Assembly: GCF_037975245.1 (NCBI RefSeq)
Contig: NC_092571.1
Coordinates: 1,041,501-1,105,500 of the forward strand
Origin: Apostichopus japonicus
Taxonomy: Eukaryota; Echinodermata; Holothuroidea; Aspidochirotida; Stichopodidae
Direction: 5' to 3'
DNA length: 64,000 nt
Positions 12,004 through 25,492 of this stretch are shown here, one piece after another. Position 1 is the first letter of the stretch; each line of letters begins with the position of its first letter. The notes under the pieces were generated by a model, which ran no database searches, had not been told where the DNA came from, and worked only from the letters and a program-made list of their open reading frames with translations. A program made the translations under genes and the position numbers.

Positions 12004-14504
12004 GTTGTTGATAGAATCCAAGCTTAATAACCCAAGTATTGACACATGAAAACACTCAAAATCCCTCAAGTAGTTCCTGGAGGACATTATAATGGTCTGT
12101 TTGCAATATTTTCTAGTTACTCGAAAGAGCCAATGAAGTCGTGACAGCTTTACACTGTAAGTTGATTCTGCCATGATGGAGTTCTTGACGTGGATTTCAT
12201 CAGTGAAGTGCGAGATTGTATCCTCTGTTATGCTTCCACCAGGCAGAGGGATGAAATGCCACAAGCTGTTTGGATTCTTTGCATGCTTGCCGTGTGGCTG
12301 CCGTGGCGGCCGGCAGAGGGAAGCTCCTATTTACATTGTGTCACCAAATCTGATGAATTAATTACATGAGGTGAATCGTACAATTTGAGTCACATCAGAT
12401 TAAAGGAGGAGGGTGCACGGTGTTAAATCTGCCAAAGAACAACTTTATAGATGGTAACTTTGTTAATAACAAATAAGTTATTATTCATGACCTCCAGTGT
12501 CATTGGCCGACTGATATGTCGTTGACATATTAAGTTGCCATGCTCTTACGGTCCTTGGATATGACTTGAACATGGTGTATGGAAAACATTTATTTGTAAT
12601 ATGGTATTCTGTATCAAACCAGCCTGTAAACTACAAATTGCTGCTTCAGTCATATGGTTTAATATTATTTAAAGGTCCTCAGTACTAGCTCGCTTTTTGC
12701 TCCTTTCGAAAATACCGTTCAGAAGTAAACCAATGTGTAGAATATCAACGTAATGGAACACGTTGGCTTATTTCCCTGCATGTTATCAAAGTCTACCAAC
12801 TTGATACCAGTTTATGCTTGAATGTTTTTTCCCTTTAAATTTGCTCTCCTGAGTTATTCACATTATGTGAAACATTCAGCAGGATGAAGAGATATCAGGT
12901 GATCTTGGTGTCTGATTCTTCATCTCAGAAAAGTTATCAGATGTGTGATATAATCTGACAGCAACTAAAATTGCATTTTACACTTTCCGGAATCATTTTG
13001 CCGTTAAGAGGTAGCAGAAGTGGTATCTGTTGACAGACTGAATTAAATTGTGACGGAGAATTGCTGTAAGGGTGTGAAAAGCTTTCTCACGTACTTATCT
13101 CAGCTTAGAGCTGGAAGAAGACAGTTCACTGAACTCCATAGAAATGTTACAGACAACCCTTGAACATCAAAATGATGAATACACTTTCTAAAGATCTGTA
13201 TGTAGGTTATGTATAAAGTGCATAAATTGCTCTAAGTAACATTTGTCTAAATTTATTTAAACTATTTTGATATTATTCCTCACTTTTCATGATCAAGTTG
13301 TTAATATGCTCAACTACTTACCTATATCTTTAAATATAAAGATCAACACACCAGAAGAACACTATGACATCACAGATTTACAAAAAGGCAGCTCTCAGAC
13401 ATGACTGTTAAACTAGGATATATCTACCAAGCGAAATATGTTATTTTAGTATATATCGCTACCAGGTTGTCTTGTGTTCATATTGTTATTTCAGGATGTG
13501 GCTTTTATTTATTGGAGGTTACTTGAAGTTACTACTGTATCATGTATATCTGTATGTAATGATACAGCTACCAATGCAGGTTACCAATTTTGTATCTATG
13601 GTTCTCTAATGGTAGTTCAATTGTATAAATAATTTAATATGCATTCATCAGAGACCTGCACGATTATTCCAAATTGCGGTCATAACTTCTCACATTGAGG
13701 AAATTGAATTAATAGACTGACTGGCTTCAGGTTTGAGCATGTCTTGGTGGAGGATTCCCTCTCACTGCTGGGAATCTAGTCTCGGGGTATCATATATACA
13801 TCGCCAGAGGTGCTGAAAATTTCCCTCCTGAATGACTCCAGTCCAATACTTAATTATGGTTCCTATGGTAACGCAAACAACATAAATCAATTTTTGTGTT
13901 AACTATAGAAAGTGTTGAAAGAATTTGGTCTTCAGCAGTTTTCCCCCATTTTAAGGAAAGTAGGAATTCAAAGAAGTGACATAATGGTTGAAAATATTTA
14001 TTAACCCAAAAAAAAAAGGGATGATTTTGTCTTTTCAACATATTTAGGTATAAATATGGAGCTGAATAAGACAAATTTATTCATTATTTAGAAACATGAT
14101 AAATGTTATCACAAACCAGAAGTCAGTTTGGAATTAAAGAGATAGATAGCTGATTACAAAGGATTAAATTGAATTAAAACCTTGGAAGGTTGACCAGCAA
14201 GGTTATTTAGAGAAAATTAAGATAGTGGGATAAAGGTATTAAAAATATAGGAGGATTTAATGGAAAGATTCCTCACAAGGTTAATTTCATAAAAGGAATA
14301 TATATATCTGGCTGAAAATTTCAAATTGAGGTAATTGCTGTGAGGATGATAATACAAGTACTGTTCATCTGGAATTACCAGTGTAGGTCAGTTGTATGAC
14401 TTGTTAAGTTTAATGTAAAATAATGAAGTTCCTTATCAATTTTTATTTGATTAATATTTGATTTAATGGAAGACTGAACTAAATGTTGAAATTTTTACTA
14501 ATAT
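12004..14504. other. Non-coding stretch with small GC-rich patch
   Basis: A locally GC-rich patch lies at about 12285-12330 (tgccgtggcggccggcag), unusual for this AT-rich setting. Its reading frames do not match CAMTA or another family I recognise. A small inverted repeat 'gattccc'/'gggaatc' lies near 13755-13780. No gene supported. Confidence 0.4.
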
Positions 14505-15325
14505 TCACTAACTGACCTTCATTTCATTTCCGAAAAAAAAAAAAAAAATTAGAAGCTTGAATGAGTTTAATGAATTGTAATCTAATTTTAAAATATATCC
14601 TCTATTTTTGATAAAATTATGTTATATATAAATAAAAAAAAAAAAAATTGATTTGGTGTAAGTTATTCTCATCAACTTTTTACAAGCAACTTACAAATGC
14701 AAAGAAATTAACGAATTCAGACAAAATGGTAAAGACTGGTAAAACGTTTTAGCCGGGTGGATTGTTTGAAGTCACGGTATAGTAAGTAAGCAACACCAGT
14801 TCAGTGTGACAGGGAATGAGTCGTGAAATCTTTGGTTAGCTTGAGGTTTGTTTACATCAAGAATACTAAATTAGTGTCAGTATAGGGCATAGGGATTAAA
14901 GAGAAGGGGAATCACTAACTGACCTTCATTTCATTTCCGAAAAAAAAAAAAAAAAATTAGAAGCTTGAATGAGTTTAATGAATTGTAATCTAATTTTTAA
15001 AATATATCCTCTATTTTTGATAAAATTATGTTATATATAAATAAAAAAAAAAAAAAATTGATTTGGTGTAAGTTATTCTCATCAACTTTTTACAAATGCA
15101 ACTTACAAATGCAAAGAAATTAACGAATTCAGACAAAATGGTAAAGACTGGTAAAACGTTTTAGCCGGGTGGATTGTTTGAAGTCACGGTATAGTAAGTA
15201 AGCAACACCAGTTCAGTGTGACAGGGAATGAGTCGTGAAATCTTTGGTTAGTTTGAGGTTTGTTTACATCAAGAATACTAAATTAGTGTCAGTATAGGGC
15301 ATAGGGATTAAAGAGAAGGGGAATC
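14505..15325. repeat. Near-identical 407-bp tandem duplication
   Basis: Copy 1 is 14505-14911 and copy 2 is 14912-15325. Both start at 'tcactaactgaccttcattt' and end at 'gattaaagagaaggggaat'. They contain the same two poly-A runs, differing in length by a base or so, and otherwise only a few substitutions or small indels (for example an inserted 'atg' in copy 2 near 15095). The low divergence points to a recent event or a collapsed/expanded assembly. Confidence 0.92.
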
Positions 15326-15390
15326 ATAACTCCCTGTATGTTGTGTGAGTTTCCAACTGCATGTCATTGAGTAAACCAATCGGAATCTAA

Positions 15391-15573
15391 ACGGTTTTTA
15401 TAAGGGCGCTGTAGTATGGGTCCTAACAGAACGGTAACGGTTTTTACAGGGGCGCTGTAGTATGCGTCCTAACAGAACGGTAACGGTTTTTACAGGGGCG
15501 CTGTAGTATGCGTCCTAACAGAACGGTAACGGTTTTTACAGGGGCGCTGTAGTATGCGTCCTAACAGAACGGT
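15391..15573. repeat. Minisatellite, 46-bp unit, four copies
   Basis: Units start with 'acggtttttacaggggcgct' at 15391 (variant 'tataagggcgct'), 15437, 15483 and 15529, an exact 46-bp period. The inner three are almost identical. A degenerate fragment ('gggtcctaacacaat') follows. Confidence 0.9.
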
Positions 15574-15699
15574 AGATACGGCACTGGGTCCTAACACAAT
15601 TGATCTAACTGTTTACAGATCTGCAAAGATTTTATAAAATCGCTGTAATGTAGCCCAATCTATGAGCTAGTTATTAGTTGTTTTTTTTTATTGCTTTTT

Positions 15700-15785
15700 T
15701 TTTCTCTTTCTCTCCCGCACACAAGAGCACCACCCTTCAGGGTGGATATGCACGTCTTATAAATCACCATTATTATTATTATTTA
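15700..15785 (+). mobile_element. Possible LINE/SINE 3' tail
   Basis: 'gcacgtcttataaatcacca' followed by a short ATT-repeat tail (15769-15784) resembles the 3' ends of CR1/L2-type elements and the SINEs that copy them: a 'cgccttataaat' motif followed by (ATT)n. Only the tail is recognisable. Boundaries and family are uncertain. Confidence 0.35.
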
Positions 15786-18700
15786 TGTACTGCACCGACA
15801 ATTGTATCTGAACAAAATATCAATATAAATCAACTAAAACATGAAAAGAATTTTCTTGTTAATTGACTCCTATGTCTACTATCTACTCATAATCAGCAAT
15901 ATTGTCGTTATAGTTTGATGTAGATATACTGTATGTAAAAACTAGAACTTGGCCTCGTGCTTTGTTGATTATTGAATCCTTCTTGGAAAAACCAGTCTTA
16001 ACCAGCATATTTATTTGGTCACGGAAAATTTCACTGTCATGTAATACATAATAAAACACCTTGTTTGCATCGAGGAGAAAAGGCGTATGTATAAAGGCTA
16101 CTTCCTGAGAGCCCTACAAAAGACATTATCAAAAGCTTAATATTTATATTTTCATAGATTTTTCTCTTCTCTATTCTTCCTTTCTCTTTATACAAAGAGA
16201 TCATGAACAATGTTGTGCTATCTGTAACCATGGGGATGGTATTTTCAAGGTTTTTCAAATACACATTGTTAACCTAGCTTTCAACTCATTAAGTTACATT
16301 GCAGTTACTAAAAATAAATTCTGTATTATAGTTGCTATTTGCGGTGATTTTGTATAAATTTATTCTTTTTTCTTTTCCCCATAAAAATGATGTAAAAGAT
16401 GATATAACAAATGCAGGTCAATAGCTTGATTGGTTTAAGTTTAAGGCATTAGTACAACAATCAGTCCACAGTTTTATGTATAATATTTGCAATATGCTGC
16501 TTTGCATGTGATTAACACTACTACTGTATGACAAAGTGTCCTTGGTGTTGGTGGTGAATTGTTTTAGAATCCAATAAACTAATTACCTATGTGTTTGCAT
16601 TCATTAATGTTAATTGGATATCAATTCAACGAATGTAAAATTTGAGTAATATTTTTGGTTTTGGATATAATTATCGGAAATGAATGAGCTACTGCATCAT
16701 CTTTACTTTAAATCATGTACAATTCACTCGTGCACATGACAGTATGATTACACATTAATATTCATATAATGTCAATGTTACTTATAAATAGTACAGTATG
16801 TGTGTACATATGTACAGTATAGCTGCACACAGTAAGTGCATGTTGCTGCGATATTTTGAGCGTCCATTAAGATACAATACATTTAAGTGAACATTGAATG
16901 TTGTCAGTATGGCTTTGATGAGGTGAATGATTGCATGTTTATGAAACATTTGTTTTATTTATCAGTAACATTAATAATACAGGTAGATTAGTAGATCCCT
17001 CAAAGTGACTTTATTTTAAATGCATATATTTCAATGATGTAGCATATTTCAATGATATAGGTTGTCATCAGACTTGAAACACTCGCTGTCTGTCATTTGC
17101 CCTGTCATGGACAAGGCTTCATCTTGTGCAGCTATTCAATATTCTGCTATTTCAGCAAGTTCCGTTCCTTGTCAGTCTTAGTGCGATCCCGAAGGGCAAC
17201 AAGCAGACAGGAATCAGTTAAACTTAAAAGGTGTTATGATAATTCAGGTTTCTGGCACACGAGGGGTTGTTTGGCCTCGCAGTAAGGATTTGGTGGCAAA
17301 AATATTACCCAGAAGTGTCATAAAATTACTAACAGTTGAAGAACTTAACTGGTGTCAAGGAAAGTCTCCTTACATATTATGAATATTAAACCAATACATT
17401 TGCATAACAAATGAGGATCAAACTTGTTTACAATGCTTCCCCGAGGGAGATAGAACCACGTAAGGATTGAGTTAGACTTCAGTTTTGTCAAATGATACCA
17501 ACAGAGTAGTGTTCAAACGAACTCTTTGCCTTGGGTAGAATGACGCAAAGTTGTGGCGTGAAGTTATATAAAGGTTTGTGTAAAGTATACATTAGCATAT
17601 GTGTGTAGGCGGAAGCAGTCTTAATGTTACCAAAAATAACTGGAAATGTGATATATTGCCTATAGGATTATGGAGTACAGATCAAAAAGGTGAAACCAAG
17701 TTTATCCCAACTAATTGTTTTGAAATGTCAACCAATATTAAATACAAAATGATATTTGGAATGTGTACAAAAGAAACATAACATAACCAGTAATGGTCTC
17801 TCTGGAAGTTTTTGAGAATCTTTGTTTTTTACCTTATCGGTGATCATAAACTAAAAATTAGTGAAATTAAATATTAATCATAAAATCTGCTGCCTTCTGT
17901 CATAAAAATATGAAGTAGATATATTGAATATTAGAAATGTGAAAAGTTTGTATTAATATGATGATATATTTATCTCCATGTGGTGATGCAGTGTTAACGT
18001 ATCTGTAGTGTTCAGTCTTATTGTCGATGTGTAGAAATTAAATTAGTAGAATTAGAAACTTGAAAGATTAAGTGGACCAATATTAAAAGTTTCAGCTAAT
18101 TGGTTAAAAAGTTAACTAGAATTAGGAGCAATGAATTATTTTTAACACATACTGTAGATCTCTTAGCTAGTTCTACAGTAGGTATATCCATTAAGATGTT
18201 AATGTTACACAATACAAGCTGAGTCAGATCGTTGCCATGTTACAGCCCTTGAATGAATTCCCTCTGTAGGGGAAAATAAGAGCAACTAGACATAATATTT
18301 AATATTCTGGAAAAGCTTCCAATCTCTCTCCCTCTCACAAAAAAAAACAACCCACAAGTGGAAAAGAAATAAGCAAAATTCAAACAAAATTCTAACCTGC
18401 CTAAAGTGCACCTGAATTGAAAACTGGCTTGTTTTGCTTATCATTTGTCCATAATATAAATTGTTTTCTTACAATATAATAACTCATCAAACAGGGTAAC
18501 ACTGTAAATACATTTGTGCGGTCAATGTGGGGGGTCATGCAGAATTCTACCAATGATGGATTTATTCATTAGTTTTGATGTACTAAATGCAATTATTAAT
18601 ATACAGGTGCACGGTGAAATTGATGATTTTTCCTGGCCAATTTTACTTTCCCTTCTAACCGTCCTCATCCCTCAAGTTGGCCTGGAAAATGACTATGAGA

Positions 18701-18901
18701 AAAGAGACATCCTCTACTTTCCAAGTTTTCTCTTGTATTTATTTTGTCTTGGATGCTGGAAATGAAGAATGATGTCTTTTTTCTGCAGCTTTCTTTTCCG
18801 TCTCCTCGCTTTGACTTATTACCTTCAAGATCATTTTCTCTCCAATTTTGTGTGTTTTTCGTCCTTTCTTCAAATTTTTCTTTTCCGTTTCTGTTTCACA
18901 G
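15786..18901. other. Intronic sequence upstream of CG-1 exon
   Basis: No further repeat or gene recognised. The last 60 bases before 18902 are pyrimidine-rich (ttttcttttccgtttctgtttcacag), a strong 3' splice-site context. I looked for the preceding CG-1 exon by searching for a Trp-Asn codon pair in the conserved R-W-N-T-N-E context and found none in 1-18901. Confidence 0.55.
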
Positions 18902-18969
18902 GAAATTGCATCTTGGCTAACCTCCTTCAACAAGCACGAGGAATGGTTGTCAACGACACTGAAAATCAG
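18902..18969 (+). CDS. Camta: Camta exon, CG-1 domain part (EIASWLTSF...KHEEWL)
   Basis: Internal 68-nt exon of a CAMTA transcription factor. It reads E-I-A-S-W-L-T-S-F-N-K-H-E-E-W-L-S-T-T-L-K-I plus two bases of the next codon, closely matching the second CG-1 segment of animal CAMTAs (E-I-A-A-Y-L-I-x-F-x-K-H-E-E-W-L). The acceptor is a long pyrimidine tract ending TTTCACAG, and the donor is AG|GTTGGT, which is rather weak. It ends in phase 2: 'ag' joins 'a' at 36695 to make Arg, as in the family's conserved T-R-P-Q junction. CG-1 domains bind CG-containing DNA elements in the nucleus. Identification is by residue match, strengthened by exact phase compatibility with the next exon 17.7 kb away. 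Confidence 0.9.
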
Positions 18970-21900
18970 GTTGGTTATCCCCAAAGAACCAATCAGAACT
19001 GGTTGATTCTCATTTTGCCTCGTCTTTGTAACTTTCTGAAGGAGATCTGTCAGAGGATGAGAATGGAAAAGCAGTGTCAATAAATGTTACCGTGAAAGTT
19101 ATATAGATAAATTTGGCTTCTGGAATCACTTTCATGTTAAATGTTGTGCTATCTATAGAACAGATTGAGTCATGTGTCAAATGACCGTTAAAATCAGCTT
19201 GCCAAATGTGTTGATTATAGAGTGTCAATTTTCTTGTCTCTGGAAGTTACTGAGTAGGTTTGATGTGTAAGGAATTGCCATATAAAAGAGAAATGAGCCA
19301 ATTTAAGAGTGGATCGAATACGTGAAGTAGTATGCATTCTTAAGTTACCCAATTTCTCTCAGTAGATTTGTTATAGACAGCTAAATATCTCTGTTGAAGT
19401 TAAGCTTCAATGAAGTGAAGCTATAATAATAATGATAATAATAGTAAGATAATGATAATAATGATGATGAGGTTCACGATGACGATGAATTTTGTTAGGT
19501 TTGCTGATATAATAGAATTTGATGGCAGTCTGAGGTCTAGATATAGTCCAAGAGTGGATACGTCCTACATTGATAGATGAGATGTAAATTTTCTTTTTTA
19601 AATTTTAATTTAATTTATTTGCTTACCTGTCTCCCCACAAACTCAGTCCTCTGGTTCTAACATGTTTAGAGTGAACTGATTACCTTCTTGACACTGTATG
19701 ACCTCTGTGGCCGTTAACTCCCTGTAAGTTTAGCTACCATCCTTCTCGTTTTATCACCAAAAGTGTACATGATTATTTTAATTCCCCTTTCACCAACCCC
19801 CTAGTATTAACCTGTATGACCTATGACCTCAGATTCCACAGTATAGATCCCAAGGCTTGTCATTATAGTTAATCTGGTCTTTTGTAAATCTGCAGTTTTG
19901 TGCATTTCTGTCAGTACAAAGTTGAGATGTTGTTTTGGTTCTATTTCATATATAGGAGGTGACATTTCAGAAAGGAAAATATATATTTTATTCAGGTATG
20001 GTCTTTGAATCGCTTAATTTGTTCTAATTGTCTTTAATGGGTTGTGATGGTTCCTCAACAGACGAGATGATCTTGCTTATAGTCCTTAAGTTAAAACTTG
20101 CTCGAATCTGGAAGTGTAAATCTAGCTTGGTTGAGATACCAACAAGATTTCAAGAACCAACTGTGGAAACATTCACTGACTTTAATATAAGTAGTCAAAT
20201 ATTGAGGTACTCATTGCCAGAAGCATTAGATTGTAGATTCATGGGCAATTGTCTGCAGACATAATCATGAAGAGCTCTTAGAAAATTGAGATCAAGATAT
20301 GCGAACAAGTGTTTGCTAAGTTCTAATGTTTTTAATATCGCTTGTGGAGGACTGGAGGTGTCTGCAAAACATTTCACATCGCAAAAAAGCAAACATACTG
20401 CAATGTCTGCCTTGCACATGAATGCAAACACACTCAGTGTTATGCTCATCTATGATGGAACCATTTTGTTAAAGAGGCTTTGATCATATTCACCAAATTC
20501 ATCAACTGGGAGAGAAAAGAACAGTAAAATTAAGTTGATAAGTGGACTACGAAACTGAAAATGTAGATTTTGATAAAAACTGAGGAAAGGAATGGAATAC
20601 TCAATAATACAATTGAGCTCAAGTTATATAAAAAAGGAAGAAGTTTGGCCATATGAAGTGGAAGGAGGGATCATAACGTTCCATGACTAAAAGTTGTCAA
20701 ATTTATTTGTCATATAACTTTTTCTGGTATAGGCAGAGTGTTAAAACAGTTCTCATTAGTTGTATGTCTAATTAAAAGGGATATTCCCTGTTAATGAAGT
20801 TGATTGCTTATAAACATTGCTGGTAATTTTCTTTCTGTGTAGGATTAAACCATGACATGATAGCAAATCATGGCAAATATATGAATTGTTTCCTAATTGT
20901 GTGAAATTTTTGTTTATGCATCTGGCAACAGTAGATTGAATGATGTCATGTGATAGCATATGAGCTGAAATTATTATGATATTATATTTGTTTTTTGATA
21001 ATATCTAAATCATTTCTAGAAATAAGCTGCAGTTTGATGGCTTGCTAAAATATGGAGAAACTTTGACAAATAGCAAACACTCCAAATTATAACATTTATA
21101 TGACAAATCAAAAAGAAGATTATAATATTAGAAAAGTAAAGGTTTCAAAAAGAACATGTGTCATGATGACATCACATACCATCAACGCTAATCCAGTTCT
21201 TGGAATAAGGAAAGGATTAGCCAGTCTAAATCTAGGTTACTTTACCATATGGGAAAAGATATTGAGATACGATTTTCACTTTAATACAGATTGGAATATG
21301 TAAGCTTCTTTAACGTATTAACTATAATACAGTTGGCCACAGAAATATCCATAAACTCAATTCAATGTTGGTTGAGATTTTGCCAATGACAATGAAATAA
21401 CCACTGGGATGAGGGCATTCACTCTGGCTGTTATTTTATAGTGGTGAGATATATATATATATATATCATATATATATCATACATATATATCATACATAGA
21501 TTCAGAATTCAGTCGACATTTTGATGTCTCTTTCCTTTGTTTGGTCCATATTTGTATGATAAATATTAATATAAGTATTCCTCCCTGCAGCAAGAAATTC
21601 TCTTAAATTGCAATAATAAACTATAATTTCTTAAAAGAAGTTTGCTTTGCGTTTCACAATTAAATGTCAGTACAGTCTAAGTGTCTATGCCCAATTGTAA
21701 TTAGATGTCCACTTTACTATAAATGCATTTTCATATATCATTTAACAGTTATGAATAAAACTTTGTGCTGATATGGAATGGCCCATGCATGATTGATGTA
21801 TACATATCAAATTGCATTCTTGTTGACACTAACAAAGAGCATTATGCAGAGAGACATCGGTAGAAAAGATTCCAACCTTTCCTGCTGGACAAGCTTAAGT

Positions 21901-23012
21901 TAAAATTAATAGGGGTCAGCACTGACCAATTAAAATAAACTTTAGATAACAAGGATCAGGAAATCCATCTCCAGAAGATTGAGAGCATTTGTTGGAATGC
22001 AAATTGGTTGCTGATTATTCAACCGATTTTAAAGTGGTTCGTCTTGATCTGTCGAACGCTTCCTTCAGCATTTGTGGCTGTTCTCTGCGTGGGTGTGTTT
22101 AAAAGTGTGTGTACATGTGATATTTGTTAAGCCAACAGTGATTGTGTCGTTGGTATATTGAAAACTTTTGACCTTTTGTTTTTGCTGCAATGGTGTTCTT
22201 TAGTCGAGGTCTAAAGTCATTATTTGAGAAATCAATTTCTGCAGATGATTCATGTGTATACTTGCATCTTCATGATAGCTTTATTATGTCAGGGATGCGC
22301 TATTTTGATGGATATACAACGGTATTTTACACCTCTAAAATCCCTTCAATAGATCCTTAAAACTCATTAATCCCTTTGGACGATTCAATCAGTTGATTGA
22401 CAGTTCTTGGTCTTTTCAACCCCCTCCCACCTCCATCCCCTCTCCTTATCAAGCATTTTTTTCACACCTAACATAAAGTTGAACAGTACCTTCAACCGTT
22501 AACAATGCTCTGAAGCATCTGTAGTTGCGGACATGTGTTACAACTACGTTTGGTATTAAAAAATAATAAAAAAACGGCTGGTCAACATTTTTTATTTATT
22601 TACACACTTTGTGGGAGGATAAACTTTGAGTTGAATGACAATAAAGTAAGACTAACTTGAATGTTTTCCACAGAAATTAACAAAAATTACCAACATTTCT
22701 ATGACTTTTATAACGGTGGTGATGAACAGAAAGAATGTTAACAAAAACACAAGAGGGAAAAGAAAGTAACAAAGTCATTCAAAAATACTTTTAATGTATC
22801 TTGCAATTAAACTTTCAAGAATTAGATCTTTTTTGAATCATTAGTTAGATGTTGCCCCAAAGTTCCTGGGAAATATCGTACATAATCTTGATATATGGTT
22901 ACATGAATCACATTTTCATGATATGAATTAAAGTATCGTTTCTGGTCAAAATTGCTCTGTTTTAGAAATATATAGATTGGTTATTATAAAGCTTATGATG
23001 GTAGATGTAGGG
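18970..23012. other. Start of 17.7-kb Camta intron
   Basis: First part of the intron 18970-36694. Holds an ATA/ATG microsatellite at about 19425-19470 (ataataataatgataataat...) and an AT-rich tract with TATATATC repeats at about 21449-21500. Short open frames at 20028-20264 and 20195-20449 have no recognisable family. No gene supported. Confidence 0.6.
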
Positions 23013-23078
23013 TCTAATTTACCATGACAACAACTTTGAAAAATTCTAATTTACCATGACGACAACTTTTGAAAAATT
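23013..23078. repeat. Two-copy tandem repeat, about 32 bp
   Basis: 'tctaatttaccatgac' begins each copy (23013 and 23045) and is followed by '(a/g)acaactttgaaaaat'. The copies differ by one substitution and a one-base length change. Confidence 0.8.
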
Positions 23079-23645
23079 CACAGAGTTGAAAGTACACTAT
23101 TTCGATAGGTTGTCTTGATGCCGTATAAGGATTGAGGTTTAATAACAGTTAATGGGCATTAAGGCGTGAGCGTTCACTACTCAATCTTGTATATAGTATA
23201 ACCACATGAGGCTCAGTCTTGTATGGAGATATTCCCCATTGAGAAATTAGAAATTTAAATGAAAGGAAACCCTCCTCGGTTCCTCCTACAGGAACGGTGT
23301 GGATGCATGGCTGTACAAGATTTCAAGTGCATGTGGCCGGCACTTATTAAAGGGGTTGTCTGATGGCGCAAGTGAAATGTTTTGTAATTGGATAGCTAAA
23401 GAATAGTCTAATAGCGGTTAGTATCACAATATGAGCATTATTTATGTTGGGAATTATTAATTAAGATACACATTTCGTTTTATTCGTTTCGTTAATTCCA
23501 GTATAAATTGCATAAAATACAATTCATAAGTAGGAAAATGGTGAGTATAATAAATAAAATGTTATGTGCATTCATAAAATGTATAAAAGTTAGGAACCAG
23601 TAACCCAATTAGGGAATAAAATTTGTGGAAACTATACAAATTACA

Positions 23646-23882
23646 TCAAATCAAGTCATTTAAAGTGTCATATTGAATAAAAATAGATGCTCTGTATACA
23701 AACGAGTTTCTGAAAACTTGCACTCTATATTTTGGTGTCAATGCACGATTCCTGAGATTATAGCTAGTGTGTCGACACAGTGATTTCAGTTCTGCATGAA
23801 GCGGGTGATTTTCTTCTCTTTGAATATTCCTACTTAGTCTGATAAATTCACGCCTAGCTCCACCATTGATGGCAGGGACCAC
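23646..23882 (-). pseudogene. C-terminal fragment of a non-LTR retrotransposon reverse transcriptase
   Basis: The minus-strand frame contains H-T-S-Y-N-L-R-N-R followed by a basic segment, then N-S-F-V-Y-R-A and a degraded 'WNxL'-like N-D-L. This order (SYNLRxR, about 20 residues, xSFxYxA, WNxLP) is typical of the region downstream of the catalytic domain in L2/CR1/jockey-type ORF2 proteins. No catalytic motif is present, so it is a severely truncated remnant in antisense orientation within the intron. Family assignment is tentative. Confidence 0.5.
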
Positions 23883-25190
23883 CTACCACATTTGCTGCTA
23901 GAGGAGGTCAGGGGTCATGCACATTCTAGTGCTAAGATGTATTCTTACGATATATAAAAACAATTGAATGAGTGCTTTAACTGGTTGTGTACAGTAGGAG
24001 GACGTACAGATTTTATCTTTCATGGAAAGGTCAATTATTTTTTGTCATAGGACATCTCCTTTTAAAGGTGAAGTCGTTTCGTTTTAGCTTCAATTTTCCA
24101 CAATAATCAACATATACTTCTATGAAACCGGAAGTACTTTACATATTCCATGGAGAGAAATCCCTCACATTAGATAGTTCAGGCGAGGGGTTACATTTCC
24201 TCACAGTTATACAGTATAATACATTGAGAGCAATTAAGGAACAAGTAATGGATTTCTTTGCTTCCTATTTACATATTAAAGTGAGACGTTAAAGATTTAA
24301 TAAATCACAGTTAAGGGTTTCTATCTTGACTGATTGACTCTCATTTAGTAATGGATATTGAGACTGGTTGTTTGGAATTAATAAGCCCTGATTGCAGCTT
24401 TAACCATCGTAAGTCCTTCTGGATAATGGCTGGGATGGAAGCATTAGAGTTTATCACAGGAAGACAGCAACATCACTTTATCCACCTTGGATGAGTACTT
24501 TACGTTTTGCTAACGACGAAACGACACTAATTGTTTTGTCGTATTGACAGATATCCTTCCCCAGTTGTTTAATTGATGACTTTAATAGCATAAATTATGA
24601 TGTGTAGAATTTTGCGATGTCTTCCAATTAAGTCTCATGAATAACTTATAAAATGCACTTTAATAAGGTGAGGAAGGAGAAAAAGATAAACTTTGTAGTT
24701 AACATATACAGTAAATATTGTAAATATTTAGTATGATAAAACAGTGAGAAGGCTTTGTATTAAATGTAGGCCACATAATATATATAGAAGTTAGAAAGAA
24801 AAGCTTTCCTTATTTGGCCAAAGATCTAGGTCCAGATCATGGCAGCTTGGTGAAATCTGTTTTTAGGTAAAATTCAAGAAAAGCATAGTTTGGTATATTT
24901 GTGCCAAAATGAGGTCTTAGAAGATTGTAGATCTAACAGACAGATCTTGTATAATTGGTAAAAATCTGAAATCTCACATTCTTCAAATCAACAAAAATGT
25001 ATACACAGTACATGGACCCATAGAACTTTAATATTGGATGTTGCATTTGTTGTAGGCTGCTAGAAAAAAACAAAATAGCTAGTACTTGGATTACAAATGT
25101 ATTAACATTAATGTATTTTGCAGAATGTCTTGAATGCTTTGATAGGCAAATATCCCACAAAACATGCCACAATGGGATTTTGGTTTATTC
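23883..25190. other. Intronic sequence
   Basis: No feature recognised on either strand. Possibly further remnant of the element at 23646-23882, but no conserved protein motif is visible. Confidence 0.4.
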
Positions 25191-25492
25191 AGTGTGTAAA
25201 TTGTTTTAATGGGACTGTGTTGTGTGTAGAGCTTTCTCCGTGATGGCCCCATGACTGTGGAACAATCTCATAGCCAAACAAGAGGCACCTATTTCTCCAT
25301 CCAGTAAGACGGATCTCAAAAAACAGTTAAAAACTATCCTTTTTAAGAAATATCACAGTTAGACCCTTTTTATGGGAGCGCATTTGAACATTGCCTTGTG
25401 CTCTGGATACCTGCGCTATACAAAAAACAGTTATGATTATTATTATTAGATCAAGTGTGTAAATTGTTTTGATGGGACTGTGTTGTGTGTAG
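25191..25492 (+). mobile_element. 5'-truncated LINE 3' end with 39-bp target-site duplication
   Basis: The insert at 25230-25453 encodes a degraded ORF2 C-terminus: A-P-stop-L-W-N-N-L, then T-D-L-K-K-Q-L-K-T-I-L-F-K-K-Y and a stop at about 25360. This matches the A-P-R-L-W-N-x-L-P ... F-K-x-x-L-K-T-x-L-F signature of L2/CR1/jockey-like elements. The internal TGA is one transition away from the expected Arg codon CGA. The 3' UTR ends 'gcgctatacaaaaaacag' plus an ATT-repeat tail, also typical. It is flanked by a 39-bp direct repeat with one mismatch, 25191-25229 and 25454-25492 (starting 'agtgtgtaaattgtttt'), which I read as the target-site duplication of a severely 5'-truncated insertion. Confidence 0.85.

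Noticed and set aside
12173-12361. Possible exon in the GC-rich patch
   Set aside because: Encoded peptide has no family resemblance and does not match missing CAMTA N-terminal residues.
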